From Folioceros fuciformis (taxonomy: Eukaryota > Anthocerotophyta > Anthocerotopsida > Anthocerotales): 21,048 bases of DNA. Location: NCBI GenBank assembly GCA_049999805.1, contig JBNGIO010004199.1, forward strand, positions 1 through 21,048, given 5' to 3'. Below, piece after piece: positions 1 through 8,327 of the stretch. Numbering within the stretch: the stretch's first letter is position 1; each line of letters starts with the position of its first letter. The notes beneath the pieces were generated by a model. The model saw nothing but the letters and a program-made list of their open reading frames with translations. It was not told the origin of the DNA and did no database searches. The translations under genes were made by a program, and so were the position numbers.

Positions 1-110
1 AGAATCACCTGCACCGGAGCGCCCCTGATAATCTACACATAACAACAAACATTTATAGGTCAGCAATCAGCACCAGCGGCAAAATCCGGCACCAATCAGC
101 GTGGAGCGCC

Positions 111-214
111 GTGTGCAGGCGCAGCGGGATCAGCACTGAGGTGTGTTGGCGTAGCGGGATCAGCGCTGAGATGTGTTGGCGTAGCGGGATCAGCGCCAAG
201 GTGTGCAGGCGCAG
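111..214. repeat. 30-bp minisatellite, about 3.5 copies
   Basis: Three full 30-bp units start at 111, 141 and 171, and a partial unit of about 14 bp starts at 201. Each unit begins with RTGTGYWGGCGYAG and carries GATCAGCRCTGAG-like ends. The copies differ by only a few bases. All three phases read through on the minus strand because the period is a multiple of three, so the short open frame there is a repeat artefact. Confidence 0.85.
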
Positions 215-560
215 AGCATAGGAACCTGCATTCTTCCTGTGGGGGAGCGGTTCACAGCCCACAACAGGAGCGGCCGGCGAGCCGGTCAACTACCATACTG
301 GCCACTCGCACCCGCCAATTGGGTAGCAGGGGACGGATAAGCCAGGCACACCTTCACAACTTTATTATCATCAAAACTCTTAGCAAGTCCCGCATCTCGA
401 TACTAATCCGGGCATGGGATGCTTAACTCTGGAGTTCTGATGGAGCTTTGTACATCGGCACTATCTCACCAAACCACAACAATAAATGTGCAAGGTTTTG
501 GATATATTAGTTTTTCCAGGTTCTCAATTTTACTTGGGCTAATATCTTTTGATCTAGTGG
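215..560. other. no gene seen
   Basis: No convincing reading frame, RNA gene or transposon terminus is visible between the minisatellite and the hairpin at 561. Confidence 0.5.
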
Positions 561-584
561 GAGTCTACTAGCCTAAGTAGACTC
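561..584. repeat. perfect inverted repeat (hairpin)
   Basis: GAGTCTACT (561-569) and AGTAGACTC (576-584) are exact reverse complements around a 6-nt loop. It lies about 170 bp upstream of the TATA-like palindrome at 741-765. No poly-T follows it on either strand, so it is not obviously a Pol III terminator. Function unknown. Confidence 0.75.
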
Positions 585-728
585 ATTTTGAAGCTGATTT
601 TCACCCCTACATTCATAGTGAGTGGGAGTGATGAAATATATCTAGTTTAGGGCACTATTCATTAGGGCTACATCACTTTAAATTCATCCCCCGACACTTG
701 GTCTTGCCACCGATTTGCCCAAAGTACC

Positions 729-1523
729 ATGGTCCAAGGAGACTTTGGGTATAAATACCCAAGTCTTATTCTCAACCTAGGCCGTTTCACTCGCACTTCC
801 ACAAAAAAAATCAAAATCCACCAAATTCGTCACTCAGAAAGAGGTTCGCGAATATTTTATTCCTCTACAAAAACCAAAGTCTTCCAAGATCCGGCTTTGA
901 GGAAGATTTATTTGCCATCCACCCAGCCCAAGGCACTGCTCATTGCGCCAATTCCCCTACCGGTATCAAACACTTTGGAAGACGACCGCAACGCAAGACC
1001 GAAGTCACCGCCCATGGTCCCTACTTGGGTTCCCAACTCTCCTATTAGCCCTCCAAAGCGGAAGGTGGACGCGCCACTAGCACAAGCAACACCCCCGCCC
1101 AAGTGGAGAAATATTCAGCTGATGTCCACGTCACGCCAACAGATCCCTCTTTGGAGCGCCCCACCTCCCACTAGCCTGGAACTTGAGGACTTCTTGGCTC
1201 TGGTACTAAAACCCAAATGCGCTCTTAGCACTAGGTAGGAAGTGGACCACATGGAGTTGGTTCGGTTGGTCGCACAGTTGGACTACAACAAACGGCATGG
1301 GATAGGTCCATTCAGGGTAAAACGACCTCCCTCACCACATGGGAAGAAGGGGAGAGGCCCTCGCTCTCCCAATCCACCACCGGCCGGAGTAATTCCATCC
1401 TCAGCCCCCACACTTGCCGAAGAGGAGCTCGACCACCATAAGGCCCTATTGCAGTCCATAGTCCTGGAGAACCTCATCGAAGGGGGATTTATGGACCCAA
1501 AGGCTACGTGGAGGGCTATCTAG
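729..1523 (+). pseudogene. unknown repeat-encoded ORF broken by one in-frame TAG
   Basis: One frame is open from codon 666 (first ATG 729) to a TAG at 1236-1238, then continues in the same frame to a TAG at 1521-1523, about 264 codons in all. The product would be basic and proline-rich, with PPKRK at about residue 107 and an LDYNKRHGIG stretch after the stop. I recognise no domain. A diverged copy of the part around 1170-1310 occurs at about 11010-11165, so this is probably part of a dispersed repeat. A purine-rich tract (GGAGGGGG, 1581-1588) followed by TGTTG at 1595 resembles a polypurine tract next to an LTR, so it may be the 3' internal part of an LTR element. It could also be a fortuitous frame. 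Confidence 0.4.
741..765 (+). promoter_or_regulatory. TATA-like motif inside a palindrome
   Basis: The stretch reads GACTT-T-GGGTA-TAAA-TACCC-AAGTC: a 10-bp stem with one bulged base around TAAA, embedding TATAAATA at 750-757. If it is a real core promoter, transcription would start near 780, and the coding start would then be an internal ATG such as the one at 1014, not the first ATG at 729. Promoter function is inferred from the motif only. Confidence 0.35.
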
Positions 1524-1647
1524 ATGTTATCAAAGGGCCCGGTTGCCTCCCAATTACCGGTTCTACTCTAGTACCATAGCGGAGGGGGCAACACTGTTGT
1601 ATTTTTGAGGTGTGAGGCAAGAGCGCGAGAGACGCTTACAAAAAAGG

Positions 1648-1822
1648 TGTTGTATATTTTGGCGAGAACAAGTTACGTGTACAATAACTGTCAACCGTTC
1701 CTACCTTCATGCGCGCGCACACGCGGCCACGACCTAAACTAATTAACCGTTCAAGTTGCCCTAACGTAAACCTAACTAGGACTATATATGCGTGAGTATG
1801 GGTTGCATTACGCTCCCCAACA
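1648..1822 (-). repeat. probable 3' LTR of the copia element (175 bp)
   Basis: On the minus strand the segment begins TGTTG and ends CAACA, a perfect 5-bp terminal inversion of the usual LTR TG...CA form. It is directly preceded (minus sense, 1823-1831) by the purine run GAGTGGGGG, which fits a polypurine tract. A TATATA motif lies at 1783-1788. No second LTR is present to confirm the boundaries because the element is truncated. The gap of about 530 bp from the pol stop is long for copia, so a solo LTR or another small element is possible. Confidence 0.5.
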
Positions 1823-2353
1823 CCCCCACTCAACACTCACTCACATCTAAGCCGCCATTCGCTGTGGATCAACTTGCAAATCCGCCTTCTGAGTGTCTCC
1901 AGCAAGATCCTCCGTGCTGCTCACCTCCGCCACGCAATCTCTGAGACACCGCTGTAGCTGCGAGCTGGGTCGACAGTCAATTGTCCTACTTTGACTGCCA
2001 CTACCTGTCTCTTGAGCGCCGCAAGTTGTTGCCAATTGGTCGCCTCGATGGGTGTTCGCTTTTTTGCATAGGAGAAGATTGGGCGCCGAGTAGCTACTTG
2101 TGTCGGCGAAATGGGTTGCGGATGAAAAGCACCTCCAAGCACACCAATTCGCCTCCACGAGTGACCACCTTCTATGGTAAGCTCCCAAACCCTCTCTTCT
2201 GCAGTTTGTCAGCTTGTGTGTGTCTCATGGGTCTTTCTTGTCCAATGCCAGACTTGCAGCTGTAGCCTGCCGACTCAATCTTGGAAGACAAGTATGTTTT
2301 GACTCTCAAGAAAGCAGTTCAAAGCACGCAATTCTGTCTAGCACACTAACTTC
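1823..2353 (-). other. untranslated spacer between pol stop and LTR
   Basis: Between the RNase H stop codon (2354-2356) and the purine tract at 1823-1831 there is no recognisable domain. A 113-codon minus-strand frame (1847-2188) exists, but its composition looks random. The stretch may be element 3' untranslated DNA or captured sequence. Confidence 0.4.
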
Positions 2354-3748
2354 CTAATTGTTCTCCTCAGGCACAAGGCCTAGCATCCTGCAGTGCTTCA
2401 TGTGGGCTTCACTTGGCAGGGCCTTGGTGAGGATATCCGCCAGGTTTTCACTTGTATTGATGTAGCTCAGAACAATTTCCCCATGCGCCACCACATCTCG
2501 GATGAAGTGGTGGTGCACATCTATATGTTTGGTGCGAGCATCGAACACTGGATTGCCCACAAGGGCGATCGCTCCCTGGTTATCACAATGCAAGCAAGTT
2601 GGTACCTCTTTTGTCTGTCCGATGTCCTCCAGGCACCTTCGATCCCACACAGCCTCTTTGGCAGCTACTGTAAGGGTTTTGTATTCTGCTTCCGTACTGG
2701 AGAGGCAGATGCTTGCATTTCTTTTGTAGGACCAGGCTACAGGGCCTCTAGCAGGCGTGAAGACATACGCTGCAATCGACTTGCGGCTGTCGGGGTCGGC
2801 AGCCCAGTCGCTGTCGCAATACCCTTCCAGCAATAGCACCTTCTTTCCTGACCTCGTGTAAGTGATGCAGAAGTCCATTGTTCCTTTGAGATAGCGAAAG
2901 ATTCGCTTTACCTGAGTCTAATGCTCTCTCCCGAAGTGCGCAAGAAACTGGGAAACAAGGTGGACAGGGAAAGCGATGTCCGTCCTCGTCAAGCAGGTAA
3001 GGAAGATAAGAGTGCCGACTGCATGTTTGTCCGGCACCTTTGCCATGTCTCTAACCTCCTCCTCTGTGCTTGCAGCTTGATCCTTCGTAAGCTTGATGCC
3101 GGTTGTCAAAGGTGTTGCTACTGCATGCGCATCTACCAAATTGAACTTCACTAGGTTGTTGAGGATATACTTTCGTTGTGACAAGGTAAGTATCCTATTT
3201 TTCTTGTCATGCTTAATCTCAACGCCCAAGCACCAGGTCAGCTCACCAATATCTGTCATGTCAAATTCTGCTTTCAGAAGATTTTTCACCATGCCCATCA
3301 AGCTGCCAGGACCATGCGTTCTTGCCATGACTAGGTCATCAACATACACCAGGAGCATGAGATATGCTCCGCCTTTCCTCAAGATATACAGGTTTGTGTC
3401 TGCCATTGACTTCTGAAACCCGCATTTGCTAACCAGGAAACCATCCAGACGAGTGTGCCAAGCCCTGGGGCTTTGCTTCAGCCCATACAAAGTCTTGTGG
3501 AGTTTGCACACTAAGTTTTCTTTGCCTTTCTGGATGTAACCTTCAGGTTGCGACATGTATATTTCCTCTTCAAGCTGCCCGTTGAGGAAAGCGGTACGGA
3601 CATCCATCTGCTGCAAGTCGAGATCACAATGTGCACCCACAGCAAGCACCATGTGTAGTGTTGGGAACTTGATCACCGGGGCAAACGTTTCAAAGTAATC
3701 TTCGCCTGGTTTCTGTGAGAACCCCCGAACCACTAGCCGTGCTTTATG
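2354..3748 (-). pseudogene. copia reverse transcriptase (C-terminal) and RNase H, one nonsense codon
   Basis: The reverse transcriptase would copy element RNA into cDNA and the RNase H would remove the template strand. In order: RT motifs with MDVRTAFLNG, the highly conserved LYGLKQSPRAW, the catalytic YVDD in LVYVDDLVMA, then the RNase H opening CDSDWAADPDSRKS, the SSTEAEY active-site segment, the HCDNQGAI segment and the closing ADILTKALP. The frame is continuous from 3748 to the TAG at 2354-2356 except for one TAG at 2918-2920, at the position where copia proteins usually carry tryptophan (after REH). A single G-to-A change explains it. Catalytic residues are otherwise kept, suggesting modest age. 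Confidence 0.9.
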
Positions 3749-3902
3749 CTAGAATAAATTCTTGTTCTCACTTATGGTCGTTTTTAGTCTAGATCGAATA
3801 ATCACACCTCTTCGTAATTAAGACTATAAAAGCTATGTCACTCAACCCTATTAATTAATCTTTTCTCATTCATCGATCCTGATCTTCCTCGTACTTTACA
3901 CC
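3749..3902 (-). other. 154-bp insert inside the RT coding region (insertion or intron)
   Basis: Copia RT sequence stops after GSIER (AGA at 3903-3905) and resumes with HKARLVVRGF (CAT at 3746-3748). The 154 bp between are AT-rich, full of stops, and match no copia part. The insert accounts exactly for the frame difference between the two flanks. A 5-bp TAAAG occurs at both ends (3894-3898 and 3742-3746, minus sense), which is compatible with a target-site duplication of a small element. No clear terminal inverted repeats are seen. A GT-AG intron from 3901 to 3742 (160 nt) would also leave the frame open, losing two residues of the motif. Confidence 0.7.
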
Positions 3903-4580
3903 TCTCTCGATAGATCCATCCGCTTTATACTTTGTTTTAAATACCCATTTGCATGAGATGGCCCTTCGGTTTGGTGGTAGAGGCTGCAGTGACCACGTCC
4001 CATTCATGATCAGGGAGTCGTACTCCTCCTTAACAGCTTCCTTCCACTTGCTTGAGTCAGGACCAGAATAGGCTTCTTTCATTGTTAGTGGGTCTCTAGG
4101 GTCCACTTGTGCCACTGCCAGGGCTTGCTCAACTTCTTTTCCAACAGAAAAATCTGGAACACCAAACTGTAACATGGCAAGCAAGGATGCATCACCATTT
4201 GTGTCCCCATCCCCCACCTTCATTCTTAGAGTCCCCCACTGTAGCTGGCATCGAGTCCACCACCTCGCCAGTTGTCCAGTAAGTGTGACTGTGACTGGTC
4301 CATTTGCTGGGGACAAATGGCACGGGAGCGGCCCGGTTCCTAGAGGGATGCCGTGATGTGGAAGCAGCTTGCTCTCCTGCAGTCTCGGGTTGCACATCCA
4401 TGTATGCTTGTGCCTCCAGGTCAGCTTCAGGGAGGTCATTTACTGCCATCTCGTCTTCACTAGCAATGGTTGCAGTGTCATCTTCAGCATCCATGGAAAT
4501 GCTGCTTGTTGACATGACATCTGGCCCATCAAATTAGCAGTGGATGGGTTTCTAGGTGTCAGCCCCAAGGCAAAATCTTC
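3903..4580 (-). pseudogene. copia integrase-RT linker and RT N-terminus, one frameshift
   Basis: The upstream half is the acidic, Ser/Thr/Ala-rich linker normal between copia integrase and RT (frame open 4515-4192). The downstream half carries the RT entry motif: EAYSGPDSSKWKEAVKEEYD followed by NGTWSLQPLPPNRRAISCKW and VFKTKYKADGSIER. These two halves are in different frames; the shift falls in a G-rich run near 4200-4215, a typical place for slippage or sequencing error. Identity is secure from the conserved W-K-A-x-x-E-E and CKWVFKxKxxxDG patterns. Confidence 0.85.
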
Positions 4581-4588
4581 AGAAAATT

Positions 4589-5189
4589 CTAGGTATGCTT
4601 CTTCCTCTGCCTATTCAGGTGCTGACTGGTCATGCCTAGGTGTAAAAGGAGGCTGGCCTCGTCAAAAACAAAGCTTCTAGCATACTGTGCACTTTGAGTC
4701 TTTGGATCGAAAAGTTTATATGCCTTAATGCCGTCGGTGTACCCAATGAAAATCAGCTTCTTGGCATGGTCTGACAGCTTCGAGTTAGCTAGCTTCTCCT
4801 TTGGAATATGGGCATATGCTAGTGAGCCAAATGTGCGCAGGTGTTGTACAGACAGTTTCCTTCCACACCACACTTCATACGGAGTCTTCCCTTGAAGGGC
4901 CTTGCACCGTAAGCGGTTGTACAAATTAGTTTGCTGTATAAACTTCTTCTCCCCAGTAAGCTAACTTGCCGTTAGCTTGCTTAAGTAATGTCCTGGCTAT
5001 GTCCCGTGCAGACCTATTCCGACGCTCAACCACTCCGTTCTGGGATGAGCTGTATGGCACTGTAAATTGCCTCAATATGCCCAAGTCACCGCAGTTCGAG
5101 TTGAATGCTTCAGAATCAAATTCTCCTCCATTGTCAGTACGCAGGTGTGGAGTGGTTTCTTGCACCCAAGAACCACCAAAGGGCCACAC
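4589..5189 (-). pseudogene. copia integrase fragment, 5'-truncated, one frameshift
   Basis: The fragment starts just before the second catalytic aspartate: LRTDNGGEFDSEAFN, then the QFTVPYSSSQNGVVERRNR segment with the catalytic glutamate, then LAYWGEEVYTAN. A one-base shift at about 4925 moves the frame, after which come KTPYEVWCGRK, LRTFGSLAYAHIPKEK and KLIFIGYTDGIKAYKLFDP, all standard for the copia integrase C-terminal region. The HHCC zinc finger and first catalytic aspartate are absent, so strand transfer would be impossible. Homology is clear up to about 5175. Confidence 0.9.
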
Positions 5190-5985
5190 TTTCCCTTATT
5201 GTAGTTGTAGTCCTATTATTCGCTCCCAAGGGAGTGAACTAGTGTCAAGGAACACCTATAGCTATCTACCTATCAGCCGATCTATAGGCCTAACCACACA
5301 CACACAACAAAGAGGCCAGAAGCCTAGCCTATCTTTGAGTCAGCTCACACAACTCACACTCCAGATCTTCAGTCCTTCAGCTCTTCATGATTCCCACTTC
5401 AGTCTTTCCTTCTTCACTTCAGCCCTTCACTCTTCACTTCAGCCCACACTCTTGCATCTCAACAACTCACTCGTCACTTCTATGCACTTCACTCCAACTC
5501 TTCCTCTCTTTGCTTTAACTATCCCTTGGAAATTGGGACACAACAGCTTCACTCCTTGCAGCCTTCAAGCGTAGTATGGGTACTAGGACTGGATAGCCCT
5601 CCTGGCTCACGGTCCTGTCACTTCACTGCAACCAGCCTGCGAATCATTCAGCCCTTGTGGATCCGGCCACACGGATCTTAGCAGTCTTGGGATCCTCCAC
5701 GTTCCCCAAGTGGCAAGGGAAATCAGGACCTTGGTTCAGTCTCAACCGGCTCAGCGCCCTAAGCCAGGAGTTCTGCACACAAGGTCCAGGGAAATCGCAC
5801 CGTAGACAGCCCCTCCTCAATGGCAGGTTTGCCCTCTTACACTGCCTTCACCCAACCCCTCATCTCTGTCTACTAGGGTTAACCCCAATCAACCCCTAAC
5901 AGTCTCTCTCTGACCTTAGCTGCACCTAACTCTGACCCACACCCAGGTCTGATCTAAACCTAACCTAAGTCTAACCTAAACCTAA
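5190..5985. other. pyrimidine-rich intergenic DNA
   Basis: Rich in CTTCAC and TCTTC words, with a 20-bp unit repeated at 5411-5430 and 5431-5450 (TCTTCACTTCAGCCC core). The long plus-strand frames here are low-complexity and look spurious. From about 5930 it grades into degenerate CCTAAAC-like repeats. No gene or clear transposon end is seen. Confidence 0.5.
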
Positions 5986-6246
5986 GCCAAGTTTGACCTA
6001 AACCTAAGCAGACCTAAACATAGTCAGACCTAGTTCTCACCCCAACCTAACCCAAGAATAACTCTAACCTAAGCCAAGTCTGACCTAAACCTAAACAAAC
6101 CTAAACATAATCAGACCTAGTTCTCACCCCAACCTAACCCAAGCCTAACTCTAACCTAAGCCAAGTCTGACCTAAACCTAAACAGACCTAAACATAGTCA
6201 GACCTAGATCTCACCCCAACCTAACCCAAGCCTAACTCTAACCTAA
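5986..6246. repeat. three 87-bp units of degenerate telomere-like sequence
   Basis: Units start at GCCAAGT at 5986, 6073 and 6160, each 87 bp and differing by only a few substitutions. Each unit is itself made of CCTAAAC, CCTAACC and CCTAAGC words. CCTAAAC is a rotation of CCCTAAA, the complement of the common plant telomere repeat TTTAGGG. More degenerate words flank the array from about 5950 and up to 6252. It looks like an interstitial telomere-derived minisatellite amplified as higher-order units. Confidence 0.85.
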
Positions 6247-6315
6247 CCCTGCACTTAATTGCCCGTTACCCCCTTGGACACCGCTGCTTCCCCTCTATCC
6301 CAAATTGTCAACCTC

Positions 6316-6415
6316 NNNNNNNNNNNNNNNNNNNNNNNNNNNNNNNNNNNNNNNNNNNNNNNNNNNNNNNNNNNNNNNNNNNNNNNNNNNNNNNNNNNNN
6401 NNNNNNNNNNNNNNN
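6316..6415. other. assembly gap of exactly 100 N
   Basis: A run of 100 N is a conventional gap of unknown size. Its true length is unknown, and repeats on both sides suggest a collapsed or unresolved tandem array. The open frame running across it is meaningless. Confidence 0.98.
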
Positions 6416-6473
6416 CCTCCCGCCTCTCTCGGGTCAGATCATCCCCTCCCGCCTCTCTTGCGTCAGATCTTGT
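6416..6473. repeat. 29-bp tandem repeat at the gap edge (2 copies)
   Basis: CCTCCCGCCTCTC... units begin at 6416 and 6445, each ending in GTCAGATC. The array starts exactly at the end of the N run, so more copies probably lie in the gap. Confidence 0.75.
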
Positions 6474-8089
6474 TCCAATGACATCTCCGAGCCTTTGCAG
6501 ACCACCGCTAAAAAGGCTCAGTATTGACGACAGACTACATACTCATGCCTGCAGGGACAGCCTCCCTGTCCCCATTCTTTCCAATTATGGGCCCCCAAAA
6601 CCAACTTTACCAATACCATCACTGCAAGGGACCACCCTCATGGAGTAACCCTGTTCCTGCCCGTGTCCCCCGTTGGTCCAGTCCTGCAGGTTGGGGTTTC
6701 TCCCACCAACCCAACCAACCGCTTCCCACACGTCCCTCAACACCTGTGATCGCCTGAGCAAAGGGCTGGCCACAACCACCCCACTCAAGGGAAATACGCA
6801 CCGACATCCCAAGCCTTGTGGTTCCTCTCGCTATCTAATTCCATAGGCAGAGCAACATGAAAACCTCTAGCCCCAGCCCCCTCGAGGCAGCAGCTGCCTG
6901 CAACCTGCCTGTCCCTATCAACATGAGAGTTGTCTTTTGCAATGTGAAGGCGCAAGGGCAGCATGGCCGCGTTAGGCCAGTCGCCCTCCTCCTTTTGCTC
7001 CGCAACCCGCCCCCTATCAGCCTTCTGGCTAGGCCGCTGACTAGCTGGATTGCAGGTGCCCCTAAGATCAGCTAGGGATTGTCTTTCTTCTTGCGGGGGT
7101 ACTATGCCTTAATTTCCATATCTTCTTGCTGCGGGGATTCGGGGGCTCCAAGCTTCTCTTCTCGAGAAGGAATACAAGTAGGTGCAACTCAGTCTTTGTC
7201 GAGATCCTTCTATCCCTAGGCCTATTTGAGAGCGGTTGTGTTCGTACTCAAGAAAGGGTAGAAGTTCTTGACTCTTGGCTCGACCTTGTATCTAGGCTTT
7301 CATAATCGCTCCTACTACATTTTCTACTACGATGAGTTTTGCCTTGGTTTGGTCCAATCTTTAGCTTGCCCTCTCTCCTCTTGCAGTTGTGGGGTGCGAT
7401 TAAACAACCCTAGTACTCATCTGGCTCGTTGCGGGGTGCGAGTAAACAACCCTGGTACTCATCTTGCTCATTGCGTGGTTGTGGGTTAATAGATTGCTTT
7501 GCACAACACTATGCGAAATATCATGTTTTCGTTGGCCAAGGAGGCTAGTTTTTTGCCCTACAGGGAGTGCCCTTATACTCTATTTAGCGGCATTTCTCTT
7601 CGAGTTGACCTTTTCATCATCCAAGGAAACATTACGTTTTCATTGCTTATGTGGTCGTAATTGACCCTACAAAGGTCTTGGTCTGTGCGCATATATGTTG
7701 TCCTCAACTCCCTAGGTTGGGCTGCAAAGAGGAGTGCATCCGCCAAGATTCACAAGTACACCCTCTAGAGTCTAAACACACCTTTGTCCCCCTTGCCATT
7801 GAGACCCACACAGCTATGTGCCAAGCATTTTCCAAGGTTTTGAAGTCTAGTGCCAAGGCGGTTCATAATAGGAAAATGGGATTGGTCTTCTTCTTTTGTG
7901 TATTGTAGTGTTCTTTCAGCAAAGGGTTGCTCTACTGCGAGCTTTAGGTATTGTTGTATAGAGAATGACGGTATTAACATCGGTAACGGAAGGGGCGAAG
8001 TTAGCAACTCTAGAGGTAGGTAGACTCTTTCTCGTTTTGGACCTCTTCCATTAGATTTAGAAAGTATATTTTTTGAAATAATGGTATCA
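6474..8089. other. no gene seen
   Basis: About 1.6 kb with only short, low-quality frames on both strands and no recognisable domains, tRNA or transposon ends. A 42-bp direct repeat at 7391-7474 is the only clear structure. Confidence 0.5.
7391..7474. repeat. 42-bp tandem duplication
   Basis: GGGGTGCGAKTAAACAACCC units start at 7391 and 7433 and differ at about five positions. No gene overlaps it. Confidence 0.8.
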
Positions 8090-8248
8090 CTGGATTTATC
8101 CCCATCACCCTTCATAATAGGGTAATAATATTCTAATTTAGTTTTATAAAACTATTCTCATTATTGACAAATCTTGGTACAAAAGATAACATCATTTGGT
8201 CATGTTATGGTTACAAATAGCCCTTACAAGAACTAGATTGAAAAAAGG

Positions 8249-8254
8249 TTTATT
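8249..8254 (-). terminator. polyadenylation signal AATAAA of the left A20/AN1 gene
   Basis: AATAAA on the minus strand lies about 75 nt beyond the stop codon. The same AGAATAAA context recurs at the mirror position beyond the right-hand copy, which supports it as an inherited 3' processing signal. Confidence 0.6.
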
Positions 8255-8327
8255 CTAAGAATTGAGATAGATTACTCCACCAATGAACTTTTTACACAAA
8301 GACTTCAAGTAGATTGCTCGATTGGTT

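Larger units (their letters stand above)
1648..5180 (-). mobile_element. truncated, degenerate Ty1/copia retrotransposon
   Basis: Reading on the minus strand, the order integrase, linker, reverse transcriptase, RNase H, 3' LTR is that of the Ty1/copia group. The gag, protease, integrase zinc finger, primer-binding site and 5' LTR are all missing: recognisable integrase stops at about 5175-5180. Visible lesions are a frameshift near 4925, a frameshift in a G-rich run near 4200-4215, a 154-bp insert at 3749-3902 and a nonsense codon at 2918-2920. AAAGG is present just outside the left LTR (1643-1647) and again at 5178-5182. This could be a target-site remnant, but a five-base match may be chance. 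The element cannot be autonomous as read. Confidence 0.85.

Noticed and set aside
5200-5545. Possible 346-bp solo LTR (TGT...ACA) right of the copia remnant
   Set aside because: Ends are only 3-bp inverted, no target-site duplication matches (CTTAT against GCTTC), no polypurine tract or primer-binding site, and no second copy in the window.
6259-6648. 129-codon plus-strand frame across the N run
   Set aside because: A quarter of it is unknown bases, and the rest is low-complexity repeat sequence.
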